64,000 nt of DNA from Streptomyces nigrescens. GTDB taxonomy: Bacteria > Actinomycetota > Actinomycetes > Streptomycetales > Streptomycetaceae. The stretch is taken from contig AP026073.1 of assembly GCA_024349765.1 (NCBI GenBank), forward strand, positions 7,626,001 to 7,690,000, read 5' to 3'. Each line of letters begins with the position of its first letter. Position 1 is the stretch's first letter. This document shows positions 55,339 through 63,818 of this stretch, one piece after another. Made by a program: the position numbers and the translations under genes. The notes under the pieces are model-generated. The model saw only the letters and a program-made list of their open reading frames with translations. It ran no database searches and was not told the origin of the DNA.

Positions 55339-57048
55339 GTGGCGGAACGGAGCACGGCTGCCGTCGACGTGGCCGACACGAGCGGCGAAGAGCCGCTGAC
55401 CGCCAAGGCGGGCAAGGTCACGGACGACGGTGCTAAGGCCGAGAAGGTATCCGGCAGGGACGAGGACGCGGCACGCACCGACGAGACGCGTGCGGCGGAC
55501 GAAGCCCAGCCACCGGATCTGCACAGCGGCCACAAGCTCGCCAGACGCTACCGCCTCGAAGAGTGCGTCACCCGTCTGGACGGATTCAGCAGCTGGCGTG
55601 CGGTCGACGAAAAGCTGCGCCGCGCCGTCGGCGTACACATCCTGCCCGCCGACCATCCGAGGGCCCGGCCGGTGCTCTCCGCGGCCCGTTCCTCGGCGCT
55701 GCTCGGCGACCCCCGGTTCGTCCAGGTCCTGGACGCCGTCGAGGAGAACGACCTCGTCTACGTCGTCCACGAGTGGCTTCCGGACGCCACCGAGCTGACC
55801 ACCCACCTCGCCAACGGCCCCCTGGAGCCGCACGAGGCGTACCAGCTCGTCAGCCAGGTCTCCCAGGCCATGGCCGCCGCACACCGCGAGGGCCTGGCCC
55901 ACCTCCGGATCACCCCCAGCTCGGTGTTGCGGACCGAATCCGGGCAGTACCGCATCCGCGGCCTGGCCGTCATGGCCGCGCTCCGCGGCATCACCTGCGA
56001 ACACCCGCAGCGCACGGACACCGAGGCGATCGGCGCCCTGCTGTACGCCGCGCTCACCCAGCGCTGGCCGTACGAGAACGACGCGCACGGCCTGACCGGG
56101 CTGCCGAAGGGCGTCGGGCTGATCGCGCCCGACCAGGTGCGCGCGGGTGTCCACCGCGGCCTCTCCGAGCTCGCCATGCGCGCGCTGATCAACGACGGCG
56201 CCACGGCCTCCCGCCAGGAGCAGCCGTGCACCACGCCGGAGGAGCTGTCCAAGGCGGTCGCGGCGATGCCCCGCATCCGGCCCCCGGAGACCGCGTTCAG
56301 CACGCCCCCGCCGTACCAGCGCACGGGCTACCAGCAGGGCAGCTACCGGCAGACGGCGTCCCACAACGCCTCGGCCGGCCGCCCGACGCAGGTGATCGCC
56401 ACTCCGCCGCCCCCGCTCCAGAGCCGTACCGGCCGGGCCCTGAAGTGGTCCGTCTCCGCCCTGCTCATCGCGGCGCTGGGCCTGGGCAGCTGGCAGCTCG
56501 CGGACACCCTGCTGAAGCGCGAGAAGGACCAGGACGATCCGGGGAACTCGCAGTCGCAGGGTGGCACCAAGAAGAAGAAGCCTTCGGCTCCGCTGGCGAT
56601 CCAAAGTGCCACGGAGTTCTCTCCGCTGGTATCGGCGTTCTCCGGGGACCAGGCGTCGAACGCGACGGACGACAATCCCTCGACGGCGTGGGTGACCAAG
56701 CGCTTCAAGGGATGGGCGAATTTCGGGAACCTGCCGGCCCGCAAGGACGGCAGCGGCATCGTCATAGACCTCGGAAGCGCCAAGGACGTCTCCGGCGTAG
56801 AGGTCAGCATGTACCGTCCGGGCCAGACCGCCGAGGTTCTGGCGGCGGCGCCGTCCGCATCGAGCCCGGCAGTGCTCAGTGACTTCTCGCAGCGGCTCTC
56901 CAAGCCGGCGAAGGCCGGTGAGAAGCTGTCGGTGAAGCTGGACAAGGCCGTCAAGACGCGCTACTTGCTGGTCCACATCACCGAGCTGCCGAGCGACGGC
57001 GACGACTGGTTCCGCGGCGGGATCTCCGAGATCAAGGTGACGGGCTGA
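55339..57048 (+). CDS. membrane-anchored pseudokinase with C-terminal discoidin-like domain (MurJ partner)
   Basis: 569 aa. The N-terminal 75 residues are acidic. A protein-kinase-like fold (about 75-310) contains 'RYRLEECVTRLDGFSSWRAVDE', but the HRD position reads 'HREGLAHLRITPSSVL' and no DFG is visible, so it should be catalytically dead. A membrane helix (ALKWSVSALLIAALGLGSWQL, about 367-388) and a beta-rich ectodomain resembling F5/8 type C (SATEFSPLVSAFSG...AWVTKRFKGWANFGNLP...VSGVEVSMY) follow. In M. tuberculosis these are fused to MviN; here they are separate. GTG 55339 with GGGGAGG upstream is preferred over TTG 55228. Confidence 0.85.
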   Translation: MAERSTAAVDVADTSGEEPLTAKAGKVTDDGAKAEKVSGRDEDAARTDETRAADEAQPPDLHSGHKLARRYRLEECVTRLDGFSSWRAVDEKLRRAVGVHILPADHPRARPVLSAARSSALLGDPRFVQVLDAVEENDLVYVVHEWLPDATELTTHLANGPLEPHEAYQLVSQVSQAMAAAHREGLAHLRITPSSVLRTESGQYRIRGLAVMAALRGITCEHPQRTDTEAIGALLYAALTQRWPYENDAHGLTGLPKGVGLIAPDQVRAGVHRGLSELAMRALINDGATASRQEQPCTTPEELSKAVAAMPRIRPPETAFSTPPPYQRTGYQQGSYRQTASHNASAGRPTQVIATPPPPLQSRTGRALKWSVSALLIAALGLGSWQLADTLLKREKDQDDPGNSQSQGGTKKKKPSAPLAIQSATEFSPLVSAFSGDQASNATDDNPSTAWVTKRFKGWANFGNLPARKDGSGIVIDLGSAKDVSGVEVSMYRPGQTAEVLAAAPSASSPAVLSDFSQRLSKPAKAGEKLSVKLDKAVKTRYLLVHITELPSDGDDWFRGGISEIKVTG

Positions 57049-57057
57049 CCGATAGCG

Positions 57058-57085
57058 GGCGAGCGGCTGAAACGGGTCGCTCGCC
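57058..57085 (+). terminator. weak hairpin between the pseudokinase gene and sigM
   Basis: GGCGAGCG and CGCTCGCC pair across a 12-nt loop, 10 bp after the stop codon. Confidence 0.45.
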
Positions 57086-57173
57086 TGCTGATCAACGCCC
57101 CTCGGCACATTTACTTTCCCCACCCGGCGGGCTTCAATGGGACCGAGATCAGGCAGCTACGGCCGGGGGGCCC

Positions 57174-57869
57174 GTGTCCACCGACAGCGACGAGGCTTCG
57201 ACACCAACCGACGCCGATCTCCTTGCGCTGCACGTGAAGGGCGACCCCGATGCGTTCGGGGAGATCGTCCGGCGTCATCGCGACCGGCTCTGGGCGGTGG
57301 CGCTGCGCACTCTCGGTGATCGTGAGGAAGCTGCGGACGCCGTACAGGACGCCCTGGTCTCCGCCTACCGCGCGGCCCACACCTTCCGCGGACAGTCCGC
57401 AGTGACGACCTGGCTGCACCGCATCACGGTCAACGCCTGCCTGGACCGGGCCCGCAAGGCCGCCTCCCGGCGCACCGCGCCGGTTGCCGACACCGAGCGG
57501 CTGGAGCAGCTCCTCGAACCCGAGGAGTCCGCCGCGGTCCCCGCCGAGCGCCAAGACCTGCACCGTGAGCTGCTCCGCGCCCTGCGCACCCTCCCCGAGG
57601 AACAGCGCGCCGCCCTCGTCCTCGTCGACATGCAGGGCTACCCCGTCGCCGAGGCAGCCGCGATCCTCGACATCCCGACCGGAACGGTGAAGAGCCGCTG
57701 CGCACGCGGCCGTGCCCGCCTCCTCCCCTTGGTCACCCATCTGCGGGCTGACGGCGGGGGTAGCAACCCGGCGAGCCGGGGAAGGAACCGGGCGCAGGGG
57801 ACATCCGTCCCACCGACGGCAGGACCGACGGACACAGGTGCCGTGAAGGGCGGAGGTGGGCGAGCGTGA
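57174..57869 (+). CDS. sigM: ECF sigma factor SigM
   Basis: 231 aa. Region 2 is 'EIVRRHRDRLWAVALRTLGDREEAADAVQDALVSAYRAAHTFRG' and region 4 'LRALRTLPEEQRAALVLVDMQGYPVAEAAAILDIPTGTVKSRCARGRARL'. A Gly/Ser/Arg-rich extension of about 40 residues follows. GTG 57174 after GGGGGG. The stop overlaps the start of the anti-sigma gene (GTGA at 57866-57869). Position next to trxBA and murJ matches sigM of actinobacteria. Confidence 0.93.
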   Translation: MSTDSDEASTPTDADLLALHVKGDPDAFGEIVRRHRDRLWAVALRTLGDREEAADAVQDALVSAYRAAHTFRGQSAVTTWLHRITVNACLDRARKAASRRTAPVADTERLEQLLEPEESAAVPAERQDLHRELLRALRTLPEEQRAALVLVDMQGYPVAEAAAILDIPTGTVKSRCARGRARLLPLVTHLRADGGGSNPASRGRNRAQGTSVPPTAGPTDTGAVKGGGGRA

Positions 57870-58840
57870 CGTCGACGACCGGCACGGGTGAGCACCCGGA
57901 GGTCTCCGAGATCTCCGACCTCACGGACGGGCTGCTCTCCCCCTCGCGCAGCGCGGAACTGCGCGCCCACCTCGCCGGCTGCGCCCTGTGCGAGGACGTC
58001 TACGACTCCCTGGAGGAGATCCGGGGGATGCTCGGCAGGCTCCCCGGGCCGATGCGTATGCCGACTGATGTCGCCGGGCGTATCGATGCCGCCCTCGCGG
58101 CCGAGGCGCTTCTCAATGCCACCGTTCCGGGCTCCGCGGCGCATGTTTCACGTGAAACAGCGACCAGCGAAACGGTGACGCGTACCACGACGGCCCGTGA
58201 GACGACCGAGCGCCCCGCTCCTGTTTCACGTGAAACCGAGCCCGAGACACCTACCCGCGGCGCGCCGATCACCCGCCCCGCCGGGCGTCCCACTGGATCC
58301 TCCGGACCGGGTCGGCAGACACGCGGCGGCCGGGCCTCCCGGGCACGTCGCTGGCCGCGGGTGCTGCTCGGCACCGCCGCGGCAGCGGCCCTCTTCAGCG
58401 TCGGTGGCCTGCTCCTGCAGAACGCCGCCACGGAGGGGACGCAGGCCGGACCCCATCGGACCACGGCGACCACCGAGAAGGGCTCGGGCGGTGCGGCCGG
58501 CCTGACCGCCGCCAATCTCGGCTCCCACGTCCACGCCCTGCTGGCGACCAAGAGCTCGCACAAATCGCCGGACATCGGTGCCCGCAGCTCTCCCGAGACT
58601 CCGTTGCGGGGCAGTGCCGACACCATTCCGTCCTGCGTCCGCCTCGGCATCGGCCGCCCGGAGGCCCCGCTCGCGTCCAGCCGCACCCGCTACCAGGGCA
58701 AGGACGCCTTCTTGGTCGTTCTGCCGGACCCGGCGGACGCCAAGCGCGTCTCGGCGTACGTGGTCTCGTCCTCCTGTGTCTCGGCCACGCCCCCGGCCCC
58801 CGGAAAGGTCCTGCTGTCGCACTCGTACCCGCGAGACTGA
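57866..58840 (+). CDS. anti-sigma factor for SigM, carrying two parS sites
   Basis: 324 aa. The N-terminal zinc-type anti-sigma motif is HLAGCALC (about residues 35-42, HxxxCxxC). A variable linker (about 70-155) contains two VSRET pentapeptides that are parS DNA (58145 and 58223). A membrane helix (VLLGTAAAAALFSVGGLLL, about 163-182) and a secreted C-terminal domain ending SSSCVSATPPAPGKVLLSHSYP follow. It is predicted to hold SigM at the membrane until a signal releases it. GTG 57866 overlaps the sigM stop, indicating coupling. Confidence 0.85.
   Translation: MTSTTGTGEHPEVSEISDLTDGLLSPSRSAELRAHLAGCALCEDVYDSLEEIRGMLGRLPGPMRMPTDVAGRIDAALAAEALLNATVPGSAAHVSRETATSETVTRTTTARETTERPAPVSRETEPETPTRGAPITRPAGRPTGSSGPGRQTRGGRASRARRWPRVLLGTAAAAALFSVGGLLLQNAATEGTQAGPHRTTATTEKGSGGAAGLTAANLGSHVHALLATKSSHKSPDIGARSSPETPLRGSADTIPSCVRLGIGRPEAPLASSRTRYQGKDAFLVVLPDPADAKRVSAYVVSSSCVSATPPAPGKVLLSHSYPRD
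58145..58158. other. parS site inside coding sequence
   Basis: Exact GTTTCACGTGAAAC in the anti-SigM gene, read AHVSRETA. Confidence 0.95.
58223..58236. other. parS site inside coding sequence
   Basis: Exact GTTTCACGTGAAAC in the anti-SigM gene, read APVSRETEPE; 78 bp from the previous copy, i.e. 26 codons, in the same phase. Confidence 0.95.
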
Positions 58841-58868
58841 ACGACGAGTAGTGCGCTGTGACACTCCG

Positions 58869-58894
58869 GGAATGCACGCCCCGTAGGATCCGTT
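58869..58894 (+). promoter_or_regulatory. sigma-R-type promoter of trxBA
   Basis: GGAAT (58869-58873), 18 bp, GTT (58892-58894), about 60 bp before trxB. This matches the SigR consensus GGAAT-N18/19-GTT and the known disulfide-stress control of trxBA in Streptomyces. Confidence 0.85.
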
Positions 58895-58954
58895 GGGTGG
58901 GGTGAGAGTTCCGAGAGCCCCAGCAAGCAGTCGGCAGAGACAAGGAAGACACCC

Positions 58955-59929
58955 GTGAGCGACGTCCGCAACGTGATCATCATCGGCTCCGGGCCCGCGG
59001 GCTACACCGCAGCGCTCTACACCGCCCGCGCGTCCCTGAAGCCGCTGGTCTTCGAAGGTGCCGTCACCGCCGGAGGCGCGCTGATGAACACCACCGACGT
59101 GGAGAACTTCCCCGGTTTCCGCGACGGCATCATGGGGCCGGACCTGATGGACAACATGCGCGCCCAGGCCGAGCGCTTCGGCGCCGAGCTGGTGCCCGAC
59201 GACATCGTCTCGGTCGACCTCAGCGAGGACGTCAAGACGGTCACCGACACCGCCGGCAATGTGCACCGCGCGAAGGCAGTCATCGTCAGCACCGGCTCAC
59301 AGCACCGCAAGCTCGGTCTGCCCCGTGAGGACGAGCTCTCCGGTCGTGGCGTGTCCTGGTGCGCCACCTGCGACGGGTTCTTCTTCAAGGACCAGGACAT
59401 CGCCGTCATCGGCGGCGGCGACACCGCGATGGAGGAGGCCACCTTCCTCTCGCGGTTCGCCAAGTCGGTCACGGTCGTCCACCGCCGCGACACCCTTCGG
59501 GCCAGCAAGGCGATGCAGGAGCGTGCCTTCGCCGACCCGAAGATCAAGTTCGTCTGGGACAGCGAGGTCGCCGAGATCCACGGCGAGAGCAAGCTCTCCG
59601 GCCTGACCCTGCGCAACCTCAAGAGCGGCGAGACCTCGGAGCTCCCCGTCACCGGCCTCTTCATCGCGATCGGCCACGACCCGCGCACCGAGCTCTTCAA
59701 GGGCCAGCTGAACCTCGACGACGAGGGCTACCTCAAGGTCGACGCGCCCAGCACCCGCACCAACCTGACGGGCGTCTTCGCGGCCGGCGACGTTGTCGAC
59801 CACACCTACCGCCAGGCGATCACCGCGGCCGGCACGGGCTGCTCCGCCGCCCTCGACGCCGAGCGGTACCTCGCTGCGCTGGCGGACGGCGAGTCGACCC
59901 CCGAGCCCGAGAAGACCCCGGCCGCCTGA
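58955..59929 (+). CDS. trxB: thioredoxin reductase TrxB
   Basis: 324 aa. FAD site [19 protein letters not shown], redox pair in [11 protein letters not shown] (CATC near residues 136-139), NADPH site [22 protein letters not shown] and C-terminal FAD motif [34 protein letters not shown]. It reduces thioredoxin with NADPH. GTG 58955 follows AAGGAAG. It is the first gene of the trxBA operon, with a SigR promoter upstream. Confidence 0.97.
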   Translation: MSDVRNVIIIGSGPAGYTAALYTARASLKPLVFEGAVTAGGALMNTTDVENFPGFRDGIMGPDLMDNMRAQAERFGAELVPDDIVSVDLSEDVKTVTDTAGNVHRAKAVIVSTGSQHRKLGLPREDELSGRGVSWCATCDGFFFKDQDIAVIGGGDTAMEEATFLSRFAKSVTVVHRRDTLRASKAMQERAFADPKIKFVWDSEVAEIHGESKLSGLTLRNLKSGETSELPVTGLFIAIGHDPRTELFKGQLNLDDEGYLKVDAPSTRTNLTGVFAAGDVVDHTYRQAITAAGTGCSAALDAERYLAALADGESTPEPEKTPAA

Positions 59930-59975
59930 CCCGCGGCCCCAGCTTTCCCACCACCCACCCAATAAGGAGATTGCC

Positions 59976-60302
59976 ATGGCCGGCGCCACGGTGACCGTCA
60001 CGGACGCCAACTTCGAAGAGGTCGTCCTCAAGAGCGACAAGCCCGTCCTCGTGGACTTCTGGGCCACCTGGTGCGGCCCGTGCCGCCAGGTCGCCCCCTC
60101 CCTGGAGGCCATTGCCGCGGAGCACGACGAGATCGTCATCGCCAAGCTGAACACCGACGAGAACCCGGCGACCACCGCCAAGTACGGCGTCATGTCGATC
60201 CCGACGATGAACGTCTACAAGGACGGCGAGGTCGTGAAGACCATCGTCGGCGCCAAGCCGAAGGCCGCGATCGAGCGCGACCTGGCGGACTACCTCGCCT
60301 GA
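59976..60302 (+). CDS. trxA: thioredoxin TrxA
   Basis: 108 aa. The active site W-C33-G-P-C36 lies within 'VLVDFWATWCGPCRQVAP', cis-Pro is in SIPTMNVY, and the length is normal. AAGGAGA precedes ATG 59976. It is 46 bp after trxB. It supplies reducing power to ribonucleotide reductase and other partners. Confidence 0.98.
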   Translation: MAGATVTVTDANFEEVVLKSDKPVLVDFWATWCGPCRQVAPSLEAIAAEHDEIVIAKLNTDENPATTAKYGVMSIPTMNVYKDGEVVKTIVGAKPKAAIERDLADYLA

Positions 60303-60317
60303 GTCACCTCATCGTCT

Positions 60318-60331
60318 GTTTCACGTGAAAC
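60318..60331. other. parS site
   Basis: Exact GTTTCACGTGAAAC, 15 bp after the trxA stop. Its last three bases are the start of the terminator stem. Confidence 0.95.
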
Positions 60332-60362
60332 GGGCCCGTTCCTCACCGAGGACGGGCCCGTT
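60329..60362. terminator. bidirectional hairpin terminator flanked by parS sites
   Basis: AACGGGCCCG (60329-60338) pairs with CGGGCCCGTT (60353-60362), with an inner TCCTC/GAGGA stem. It lies between the convergent trxA and GNAT genes. Confidence 0.8.
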
Positions 60363-60366
60363 CTCC

Positions 60367-60380
60367 GTTTCACGTGAAAC
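60367..60380. other. parS site
   Basis: Exact GTTTCACGTGAAAC, 4 bp beyond the terminator stem. Confidence 0.95.
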
Positions 60381-60388
60381 AGAGCCTC

Positions 60389-60402
60389 GTTTCACGTGAA
60401 AC
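60389..60402. other. parS site
   Basis: Exact GTTTCACGTGAAAC, 22 bp from the previous copy, 8 bp from the stop of the minus-strand GNAT gene. Confidence 0.95.
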
Positions 60403-60410
60403 ATCGTGCG

Positions 60411-61028
60411 CTACAGCGGCCGCAGAGCGGGCTCCTTCTGGACAGCACCCAGCAGACGGTCGAGTGCCATCTCCACATCTTCCTTCCACGAGATCGTGGT
60501 CCTCAGCTCAAGGCGCAGCCGCGGAAAACGGGGATGAGGCCGTACGGTCTTGAAGCCCACCGCGAGGAGATGGTTGGCGGGCAGCACACAGGCCGGCTCG
60601 GTCCAGCGGGCATCGCCGAACGCCTCGATCGCCTTGAACCCTCGCTGGGTGAGGTCCTTGGCAACCGTCTGAACCATGACCCGGCCCAGCCCCTGGCCCT
60701 GGTATCCGGGCATCAGCCATGCGGTGAGCAGCTGCACCGCGTCCGGCGATACGGGGCTGGTCGGGAAGGCGGTCGAGCGCGGCACATAGGCCGGCGGGGC
60801 GTACATCACGAACCCCACCGGCACCTCGTCGACGTAGACGACCCGCCCGCAGGATCCCCACTCCAGCAGGACCGCCGAGATCCAGGCTTCCTTCTCCAGC
60901 TCGGGACGTCCCGCCTTTACCGCGGCCTCGCCGCTGACGGGGTCGAGCTCCCAGAAGACACAGGAGCGGCAGCGCTTGGGGAGATCCGGAAGGTTGTCCA
61001 GCGTGAGCGGTACGAGCCGACGGCCCAT
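60411..61028 (-). CDS. GNAT-family N-acetyltransferase
   Basis: 205 aa. Acetyl-CoA motif 'AWLMPGYQGQGLGRVMVQTVAKDLTQRGFKAIEAFGDAR' with QGQGLG, and 'VGFKTVRPHPRFPRLRLELRTTISWK' at the C-terminus. It is the conserved GNAT next to parB in actinobacteria; its substrate is unknown. ATG 61028 (MGRRLVPLTLDNLPDLP) begins the fold. The gene is in the same direction as parB, and a small open frame overlaps its start. Confidence 0.88.
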   Translation of the reverse strand: MGRRLVPLTLDNLPDLPKRCRSCVFWELDPVSGEAAVKAGRPELEKEAWISAVLLEWGSCGRVVYVDEVPVGFVMYAPPAYVPRSTAFPTSPVSPDAVQLLTAWLMPGYQGQGLGRVMVQTVAKDLTQRGFKAIEAFGDARWTEPACVLPANHLLAVGFKTVRPHPRFPRLRLELRTTISWKEDVEMALDRLLGAVQKEPALRPL

Positions 61029-61174
61029 GGAACCAGGTCCTCACTTCTCTCGCCCGCCGCACCGCGCAGTGCCGTCAGCACGGCCGGCTCCCTGAGCAGA
61101 CCACCAACGAACCCTCCGACGGCTGCCAGGCCGAAGCCCGCTGCCAGCATTCCGGTGCGGCTCACCGATCGCAT
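60917..61174 (-). CDS. possible small membrane protein overlapping the GNAT start
   Basis: 85 aa, low confidence. ATG 61174 has GAGGAGAG five bases upstream, and the first 45 residues form a hydrophobic Gly/Ala segment (MLAAGFGLAAVGGFVGGLL). The C-terminal half runs through the first 112 bp of the GNAT gene in another frame and looks like shadow sequence. It may be real but with an unclear end. Confidence 0.4.
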   Translation of the reverse strand: MRSVSRTGMLAAGFGLAAVGGFVGGLLREPAVLTALRGAAGERSEDLVPWAVGSYRSRWTTFRISPSAAAPVSSGSSTPSAARPR

Positions 61175-61273
61175 GGCCCTCTCCTCGATGTGAGGCGTCT
61201 CCACGTGGATGCGTGCCATACCCGAACGCATCGTATCCACCCTTTACGGGCACGGGTAGCGCGAGAGAGCAAA

Positions 61274-61317
61274 GGGCGGACCGTGTTCCGGTATGGACTC
61301 CGGAACACGGCCCGCCC
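61274..61317 (-). terminator. hairpin terminator after parB
   Basis: An 18-bp stem with one mismatch and an 8-nt loop (TATGGACT) starts 20 bp beyond the parB stop codon on the minus strand. Confidence 0.85.
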
Positions 61318-61336
61318 GGGAGCCGTAGGCGTCAGC

Positions 61337-62449
61337 TCACTGCTCTTCGCCGGTCTCCTCATCGTTCTCCTCGGCCAGCGACTGACCCAGGACGGGACCT
61401 TCGCCGGGGGCGAGAGTGCCGAGGATGCGCTCCAGATCGTCTATCGAGGCGAACTCGACGACGATCTTGCCCTTCTTCTGGCCCAGGTCGACCTTCACCC
61501 GAGTTTCGAAGCGGTCGGAGAGCCGGGAGGCGAGTCCGGTGAGTGCGGGGGAGACCCGGGTACCCGCACGGGGCCCCTTCGCCTTGCTCTGGCTCGCGGG
61601 GGTCGACCCCATGAGCGTCACGATCTCCTCGACCGAACGCACCGACAGCCCCTCGGCGACGATGCGGCGCGCGAGACGGTCCTGCTCCTCGGAGTCCTCC
61701 ACGGAGAGCAGCGCCCGGGCATGACCCGCCGAGAGCACCCCCGCGGCCAACCGCTTCTGCACGGACGGCGAGAGCTTCAGCAGACGCAGCGTGTTGGAGA
61801 CCTGCGGACGCGAGCGCCCGATCCGGTCGGCCAGCTCGTCATGCGTGCACTGGAAGTCCTTGAGCAGCTGGTCATAGGCGGCCGCTTCTTCCAGCGGGTT
61901 GAGCTGGGCCCGGTGCAGGTTCTCCAGCAGCGCGTCGAGGAGGAGCTTCTCGTCCTCCGTCGCCCGCACGATCGCCGGAATCTTCTCCAGCCCCGCCTCA
62001 CGGCAGGCCCGCCAGCGGCGCTCCCCCATGATGAGCTCGTAACGGCCGGGCCCGGTCTGACGGACCACCACCGGCTGGAGCAGGCCCACCTCCTTGATGG
62101 AGGTGATCAGTTCGGCGAGGGCATCCTCGTCGAAGACCTCTCTCGGCTGGCGCGGGTTCGGGGTGATGGCATCGAGCGGCACCTCGGCGAAGTGCGCACC
62201 CGCCACCTCCGATACCCCGTCCGCCGACGGCTCCACCGCTGCCGGCGCTTCCGTTTCACGTGAAACACCGTGCGTCGGCAGCGAGGTCACCTTGGCGGCG
62301 GCCACCCCTCGCTCCGGCGCCAGGACCGGTACGGACGAGGGTGATGTCGCTCCCTGCCCCACCGCGGGCCCGGCATGGTCCGTGCTCTGCGGTGCCGCGG
62401 GGATCAGCGCCCCGAGCCCACGGCCCAGGCCTCTACGTCGTTCGCTCAC
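61337..62449 (-). CDS. parB: chromosome-partitioning protein ParB
   Basis: 370 aa. N-terminal [12 protein letters not shown] (ParA contact), an Ala/Pro-rich linker containing VSRET (a parS site at 62253), ParB/Spo0J N-domain '[34 protein letters not shown]' and '[16 protein letters not shown]', a helix-turn-helix '[25 protein letters not shown]' and C-terminal dimerisation domain. It loads on parS sites and spreads as a CTP-driven clamp to form segregation complexes. It starts at GTG 62449, which overlaps the parA stop (GTGA). Confidence 0.98.
   Translation of the reverse strand: MSERRRGLGRGLGALIPAAPQSTDHAGPAVGQGATSPSSVPVLAPERGVAAAKVTSLPTHGVSRETEAPAAVEPSADGVSEVAGAHFAEVPLDAITPNPRQPREVFDEDALAELITSIKEVGLLQPVVVRQTGPGRYELIMGERRWRACREAGLEKIPAIVRATEDEKLLLDALLENLHRAQLNPLEEAAAYDQLLKDFQCTHDELADRIGRSRPQVSNTLRLLKLSPSVQKRLAAGVLSAGHARALLSVEDSEEQDRLARRIVAEGLSVRSVEEIVTLMGSTPASQSKAKGPRAGTRVSPALTGLASRLSDRFETRVKVDLGQKKGKIVVEFASIDDLERILGTLAPGEGPVLGQSLAEENDEETGEEQ
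62253..62266. other. parS site inside parB
   Basis: Exact GTTTCACGTGAAAC, read GVSRETEAP near residues 61-65 of ParB, in the unconserved linker. Confidence 0.95.
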
Positions 62450-63516
62450 TGAGTCCCCTCCGAGATGCTGTGCTGTCCTTCATAGGTGACGCTGAGGCCC
62501 TGGCCCCCGGTCTGCGGGGCCCCACGCAGCGCGATCTCCCGGGCCGCTTCGAGATACGAAAGCGAACCACTGGATCCGGGATCATAGGTGAGCACTGTCT
62601 GCCCATAGCTGGGTGCCTCGGAGATCCGCACGGAGCGGGGGATGCTGGTACGGAGCACCTCGTGACCGAAGTGGTTACGGACCTCGTCGGCGACCTGGGA
62701 GGCCAGCCGGGTGCGTCCGTCGTACATGGTCAGCAGAATCGTCGAGACATGGAGCTGCGGGTTGAGATGACCCCGCACCAGGTCGACGTTCCGCAGCAGC
62801 TGCCCCAGTCCCTCCAGTGCGTAGTACTCGCACTGAATCGGAATCAGCACCTCGGCCCCCGCGACCAGCGCATTGACCGTCAACAGGCCCAGCGAGGGCG
62901 GGCAGTCGATGAAGATGTAATCCAGCGGCTGTTCATACGCCTTGATGGCCCGGTCCAGCCGGCTTTCCCGGGCCACCAGCGAGACCAGCTCGATCTCGGC
63001 GCCGGCCAGATCGATTGTGGCGGGCGCACAGAACAGCCCCTCCACATCCACGACCGGCTGTACCACATCGGAGAGCGGCTTGCTGTCCACCAGCACGTCA
63101 TAGATGGACGGCACTTCGGCGTGATGGTCGATCCCCAGCGCCGTCGACGCATTGCCCTGGGGGTCGAGGTCGATGACCAGAACCCGTGCCCCGTGCAGGG
63201 CCAGGGAGGCCGCCAGGTTCACGGTGGTCGTGGTCTTACCGACCCCGCCCTTCTGGTTGGCAACGACCATGACCCGGGTCTGTTCGGGCCGGGGAAGCCC
63301 CTCGCCCGCGCGGCCGAGTGCCTCTACCGCCAGCTGAGCTGCACGACCGATCGGGGTGTCGTCCATCGGGGGTGGCGTTTCACGTGAAACGTCGTCCCCG
63401 AACGACTCGCTACGGGGACCGGGGACCGGATCGGTCATCGGTCCCGCGATGTTGGCGTCGGACCGCAAGGATTCACTCTCCTCGACATCAGGCTCGCAAT
63501 GGTCAGAGCCTGCCAT
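62446..63516 (-). CDS. parA: chromosome-partitioning ATPase ParA
   Basis: 356 aa. Deviant Walker [22 protein letters not shown], Walker B '[19 protein letters not shown]' and '[16 protein letters not shown]' identify the soluble ParA family, preceded by a variable N-terminal extension of about 80 residues that contains DVSRETPPP (parS). It moves ParB complexes along hyphae. ATG 63516 (MAGSDHCEP) is the assumed start; the frame is open to 63678 and its ribosome-binding site is weak. It is translationally coupled to parB. Confidence 0.95.
   Translation of the reverse strand: MAGSDHCEPDVEESESLRSDANIAGPMTDPVPGPRSESFGDDVSRETPPPMDDTPIGRAAQLAVEALGRAGEGLPRPEQTRVMVVANQKGGVGKTTTTVNLAASLALHGARVLVIDLDPQGNASTALGIDHHAEVPSIYDVLVDSKPLSDVVQPVVDVEGLFCAPATIDLAGAEIELVSLVARESRLDRAIKAYEQPLDYIFIDCPPSLGLLTVNALVAGAEVLIPIQCEYYALEGLGQLLRNVDLVRGHLNPQLHVSTILLTMYDGRTRLASQVADEVRNHFGHEVLRTSIPRSVRISEAPSYGQTVLTYDPGSSGSLSYLEAAREIALRGAPQTGGQGLSVTYEGQHSISEGTQ
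63377..63390. other. parS site inside parA
   Basis: Exact GTTTCACGTGAAAC, read DVSRETPPP near residue 42 of ParA. Confidence 0.95.
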
Positions 63517-63818
63517 GCTTTCGGCGTCGTGAACCAGTGAGGTCCGTTCTCCTGTGGACAAATCCACGTCTGTGGATACTTCCGTTACCCGTGTGGGTCT
63601 ACGGTCGCGCGGCGCGGCAGCCGCACGACCACGGCCGATGATCCCTTGCAGCAGAGAGCGACGTTTCACGTGAAACACGATGCCAGCGTCGCGTCCGAAT
63701 GAGCCGCGACACTCCGTCTTGTGCCGTTTTGATGGGGTTTAAGGAAATGCCGCTTCCCCTATTTCGCGGAACGGGATTCCCTCTCCCCACGCCGGTCTCC
63801 ACGGCTCCGGCTGATGCC
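63517..63818. promoter_or_regulatory. rsmG-parA intergenic region with parS and DnaA-box-like sequences
   Basis: About 300 bp. It contains parS at 63663, and 9-mers TGTGGACAA at 63553-63561 (minus-strand TTGTCCACA) and TGTGGATAC at 63571-63579 (minus-strand GTATCCACA). These should lie close to the parAB promoter. No gene is seen. Confidence 0.6.
63663..63676. other. parS site upstream of parA
   Basis: Exact GTTTCACGTGAAAC, about 150 bp before the assumed parA start. It reads as FHVK in the parA frame if the start is placed at GTG 63678, which seems unlikely. Confidence 0.95.

Noticed and set aside
63517-63678. Longer ParA starting within the parS at 63663 (MFHVKRRS...)
   Set aside because: The added 54 residues are unlike conserved ParA, no ribosome-binding site fits, and parS and DnaA boxes occupy the region. 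Not fully excluded.
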